Of a stretch of DNA of 5,936 bases, positions 3,190-5,936 are shown piece by piece. Where the stretch lies: assembly GCA_937121005.1 (NCBI GenBank), contig CAKZKB010000179.1, positions 1-5,936 on the forward strand, written 5' to 3'. A model generated the notes under the pieces. The model was not told where the DNA came from, did no database searches, and saw only the letters and a list, made by a program, of their open reading frames with translations. Position 1 is the stretch's first letter; each line of letters begins with the position of its first letter. The position numbers were made by a program, and so were the translations under genes. This DNA is from an uncultured cyanobacterium. GTDB taxonomy: Bacteria > Cyanobacteriota > Cyanobacteriia > Cyanobacteriales > Geitlerinemataceae.

Positions 3190-5936
3190 CACTCACCAGG
3201 ACACGGTACTGAAAATCGCCCAAACCTTCTCGAAAATCGGCAGTTGGGAGTTCGACCCTCAAACCAACAGCATTCTCTGGAGTGCCGAAGCCTTGCAGGT
3301 AAACGGGTTTACCGCCGACGCACCGCCGACTTACGAAGAGTATATCAATGCCATCCATCCCGACGATCGCGCCAGTTTTCAAGCCGCCTTGCGCCACACT
3401 ATCGAAACGGGGGAACCCTACTACCACCAACGGCGAATGCGATCGCCCGACGGTATCGAACGCCACGTCATTTCGCGGGGACTGGCCCAAAAAGACGATC
3501 GCGGCCGCATCCTCCGCGTCGTCGGGATCGCCACTGATGTCAGCGAGCAAAAACGCCTAGAGACGCAGCTACAACAGTCCGAGTCCAAAATGCTGGCGGC
3601 CCAGCGCCTCGCCGAGTTGGGATATTGGGAGTTCGACCTGCAAACTGGGAAAACAACCTGGTCGCCGGAACACTTTCGCTTGTGCGGTTACGATCCCGAA
3701 GCCGGGGAACCCACCTACGACGAACTGGTGTCTCGGTTGCACCCAGACTCGATCGTCCCTTTTAACGAAGCCGTCGATCGCCTCACCAAAACCGGAAAAC
3801 CCTATCAAATCGATGTCGGTTTTTACTCGCCGGGTGGGGACTTGCGCTGGATCGAATCGCGGGGAGAAGCGGTGCGCGACGAGAAAGGGAATATTATCAA
3901 GATTTTTGGAGCCTGTATCGACATCAGCGATCGCAAGCATCTCGAGTCCCAACTGCGCCGGGCCACCAACAACCTGGAAGCCACCGTCGCTCGCCGTACC
4001 GCCGAACTGGAACGGGCTAACGAGTTTTTGCGCGAAGAAATTCGCCGCCGCATCGCCGCCGAACAGAACCTGCGATCGCGTCTGACTCAAAGCGCGATCG
4101 TGGCCCGTCTCGGGCAACGAGCCCTCACCAACGGCTCGTTAGACAACCTATTCGATCTGGCGGCCAAATTGCTGGCCGAAGGGTTGGAAGTCGAATATAC
4201 GAAAGTCCTCGAACTCCTACCCGAAGGCGATCGCCTGTTGCTGCGGGCCGGAGTCGGCTGGCGCGAGGGGCTAGTGGGTCAGGCCACCGTCGAGACCGGC
4301 CCCAACTCCCAAGCCGGATATACCCTACAAGAGGACAAACCCGTCATCGTCACCGACTTGCCCACCGAGCTCCGCTTCCAAGGGCCGCCTCTGCTGAGCG
4401 AACACCGCGTCCGCAGTGGCTTAAGTACCGTTATCGGCAACCAGCAAGCGCCCTTCGGCGTGTTAGGGGCCCACACCCAACAAGAGCGCCAGTTTAGTGA
4501 AGACGATACCCACTTTTTGCAAGCGATCGCCAACATTTTGGCCGCCGCCATCAAACGCGATCGCGATCGTCGGGCCTTGGAAATTCGCGAAGCCGAGTTT
4601 CGCCACATCTTTGACTCCAATATGCTCGGTATTTGCTTTTGGGAAGGAGAGCGCATCGTTGAAGCCAACCAAGCCTTGTTCGAGATTTTAGGAGCCGATC
4701 GCGCCGACTTGCCTATCAATTTGGCCGATCGCACGCCGCCCGAATATTTACCTCGGGTCGCCCAGGCCGAAGTCGAAGCCATAGAAACGGGAACCTGTCA
4801 CCCCTTCGAGAAAGAACTGATTCGCAACGATGGCGATCGCGTGGCCGTGCTCGTGGGACGATCGCGCTTTGAGAAACACCAAGAACGGGGCATTTCCTTC
4901 GTGCTCGATATCCGCGATCGCATCGCCGCCCAAACCCTACTGGCCGAACAAAATCGCATCTTAGAGGCGATCGCCCGCGATGCCCCTCTCAACGACATCC
5001 TCGAAGCGATCGCCCTCACCTTAGAATCCCAGATCGACGGTTCCCTGTGCGAAATCGTCCTCCTCAACGAAGCCAAAACCGCCCTGATCTGGGGCGCGGC
5101 CCCCAACCTCCCCGCCGCCCTTCGCGCCGCCATCCCCGAAACCGGAATTCCCATCGGCCCCAACGTCGGTAGCTGCGGAACCGCCGCCTATCGCAACGAA
5201 CCTGTCATCGTCAGCGACATCGCCACCGATCCCCTCTGGAAAGAGTACAAAGATCTGGCACTCGACAACGGCTTGCGAGCCTGTTGGTCGATGCCCGTCT
5301 GCGATAGCAAACACAATCCCATCGGAGCCTTTGCTGCCTACTATCGCACCACTCGCGCTCCCGAAACTGGCGAACTCGAAATTATCGATCGCTTTGCTGC
5401 TTTAACGGCGATCGCCATCGAAACCAAACAGGATAAACTCGCATTGTCCGAGAGCGAAGAACGCTTCCGCCGCGCCATTACCGATGCCCCGATTCCGATT
5501 ATCATCCACGCTGAAGATGGGGAAATGGTACTGGTCAACCGGACTTGGCAGCAATTGACGGGTTACTACGACCTCAAAACCATTGTGGAGTGGACGACAA
5601 AAGCCTACGGCGAGTGCGGTCATGCCGTCCAAACCGAGATCGAGCGCCTCTACGATCTCGACGGCCGAGTAGACGAAGGCGAATATACCATCCGCACCGC
5701 CAACGGCGAAGAATTAGTGTGGGACTTCAGTTCCGCCCCCATCGGTCGCCTGGCCGACGGTCGCCGCCTGGCCATTTCCATGGCCAAAGATGTCACCGAT
5801 CGCCACCGCCTCGAAACCCACCTGCGCCGCAGCGAAGCCCGCACCCGCCGCCTGTTCGAGTCCGACATGATGGGTATTGGGGTTTGGGATGCCACCGGAT
5901 CGATCCCCGAAGCCAACGATATGCTCTTGCGACTGC
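3164..5936 (+). CDS. Multi-PAS/GAF sensor protein, N-terminal part (probable sensor kinase or diguanylate cyclase)
   Basis: The frame is open from after TGA 3125 to the right edge with no stop; 924 codons are visible when counted from TTG 3164. Domains in order: PAS1 about 21-129 (IGSWEFD, HPDDR, ATDVSEQKRLE); PAS2 about 147-257 (LGYWEFD, LHPDS, CIDISDRKHLE); coiled coil about 259-309 (LEATVARRTAELERANEFL); GAF1 about 310-465; PAS3 about 473-594 (TPPEYLP, EKELIRNDGDRVAVLVG); GAF2 about 598-754 (GSCGTAAYRNEPVIVSDI, LRACWSMPV); PAS4 about 764-882 (VNRTWQQLTGY, KDVTDRHRLE); and the start of PAS5 from about 894 (LFESDMMGIGVWD). The GAF domains lack the Cys-His bilin-binding pair of cyanobacteriochromes. 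The output domain lies beyond the window, so kinase versus GGDEF cannot be decided. Only TTG starts (3164, 3179) exist in frame, without a ribosome binding site, so the true N-terminus is probably the out-of-frame ATG 3124. Confidence 0.88.
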   Translation, partial: MSLYILRDDTHQDTVLKIAQTFSKIGSWEFDPQTNSILWSAEALQVNGFTADAPPTYEEYINAIHPDDRASFQAALRHTIETGEPYYHQRRMRSPDGIERHVISRGLAQKDDRGRILRVVGIATDVSEQKRLETQLQQSESKMLAAQRLAELGYWEFDLQTGKTTWSPEHFRLCGYDPEAGEPTYDELVSRLHPDSIVPFNEAVDRLTKTGKPYQIDVGFYSPGGDLRWIESRGEAVRDEKGNIIKIFGACIDISDRKHLESQLRRATNNLEATVARRTAELERANEFLREEIRRRIAAEQNLRSRLTQSAIVARLGQRALTNGSLDNLFDLAAKLLAEGLEVEYTKVLELLPEGDRLLLRAGVGWREGLVGQATVETGPNSQAGYTLQEDKPVIVTDLPTELRFQGPPLLSEHRVRSGLSTVIGNQQAPFGVLGAHTQQERQFSEDDTHFLQAIANILAAAIKRDRDRRALEIREAEFRHIFDSNMLGICFWEGERIVEANQALFEILGADRADLPINLADRTPPEYLPRVAQAEVEAIETGTCHPFEKELIRNDGDRVAVLVGRSRFEKHQERGISFVLDIRDRIAAQTLLAEQNRILEAIARDAPLNDILEAIALTLESQIDGSLCEIVLLNEAKTALIWGAAPNLPAALRAAIPETGIPIGPNVGSCGTAAYRNEPVIVSDIATDPLWKEYKDLALDNGLRACWSMPVCDSKHNPIGAFAAYYRTTRAPETGELEIIDRFAALTAIAIETKQDKLALSESEERFRRAITDAPIPIIIHAEDGEMVLVNRTWQQLTGYYDLKTIVEWTTKAYGECGHAVQTEIERLYDLDGRVDEGEYTIRTANGEELVWDFSSAPIGRLADGRRLAISMAKDVTDRHRLETHLRRSEARTRRLFESDMMGIGVWDATGSIPEANDMLLRL

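Noticed and set aside
4090..5425. GAF domains as possible bilin-binding photoreceptors (cyanobacteriochrome or phytochrome)
   Set aside because: No Cys-His chromophore motif is seen; GAF1 has SEHRVRSG and GAF2 has LRACWSMPV, the latter being common in non-photosensory GAF domains.
3167..5916. Many open frames on both strands within the sensor gene (for example minus 3569-4117 and 4279-4782)
   Set aside because: They are shadows of the continuous PAS/GAF coding frame, typical of GC-rich coding DNA; none shows a recognisable domain or start signal.

Overview
The window looks like chromosomal DNA of a cyanobacterium. The octamer GCGATCGC (HIP1), which is over-represented in many cyanobacterial genomes, occurs repeatedly (for example at 171, 432, 870, 2860, 3065, 3139, 4523, 4557). 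The gene families present also fit: an RTX-tailed animal-type haem peroxidase, a multi-PAS/GAF sensor protein and RelE-type addiction modules. The genus cannot be fixed from this window. All genes lie on the + strand, and the longest gap between them is about 120 bases (1657-1741 and 3046-3163 are the main ones).

Region 1 (1-1656). A gene that enters from the left ends at 1240. It encodes the C-terminal part of an animal-type haem peroxidase fused to twelve RTX calcium-binding nonapeptides and a type I secretion-like tail, the layout known as a peroxicin. A GC-rich hairpin follows its stop codon. Next comes a single-domain STAS protein (anti-sigma factor antagonist type), most likely starting at ATG 1315.

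Region 2 (1657-3045). This is a tandem array of two type II toxin-antitoxin modules in the order toxin-antitoxin-toxin-antitoxin. Toxins are of the RelE/ParE (Gp49-like, HigB-like) addiction-module killer type, and antitoxins are of the companion 'addiction module antidote' type. Each antitoxin start overlaps its toxin and has a good Shine-Dalgarno sequence, and antitoxin 1 ends with TAA directly abutting the ATG of toxin 2. The 3' tail of a third antitoxin copy (about 44 bases) sits directly in front of toxin 1, also with TAA abutting ATG. The array therefore once held, or was formed by recombination through, another antitoxin copy. The two antitoxins are almost identical in their last third but divergent before it.

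Region 3 (3046-5936). After a short intergenic region with a possible -10 box and a small palindrome comes a large gene that leaves the window on the right. Its visible 924 codons encode PAS-PAS-coiled coil-GAF-PAS-GAF-PAS-PAS(start). The output domain (histidine kinase or diguanylate cyclase) would lie beyond the window. Its start is odd: a well-placed ATG at 3124 opens a 21-codon hydrophobic, membrane-anchor-like peptide that hits TGA at 3187. The PAS frame is the +1 frame and has only TTG starts, so a frameshift (real or a sequence error) is likely.

There is no evidence of one pathway joining the three regions. The plausible common theme is stress or environmental response (peroxidase, STAS regulator, sensor protein) with an embedded, still rearranging toxin-antitoxin cluster.
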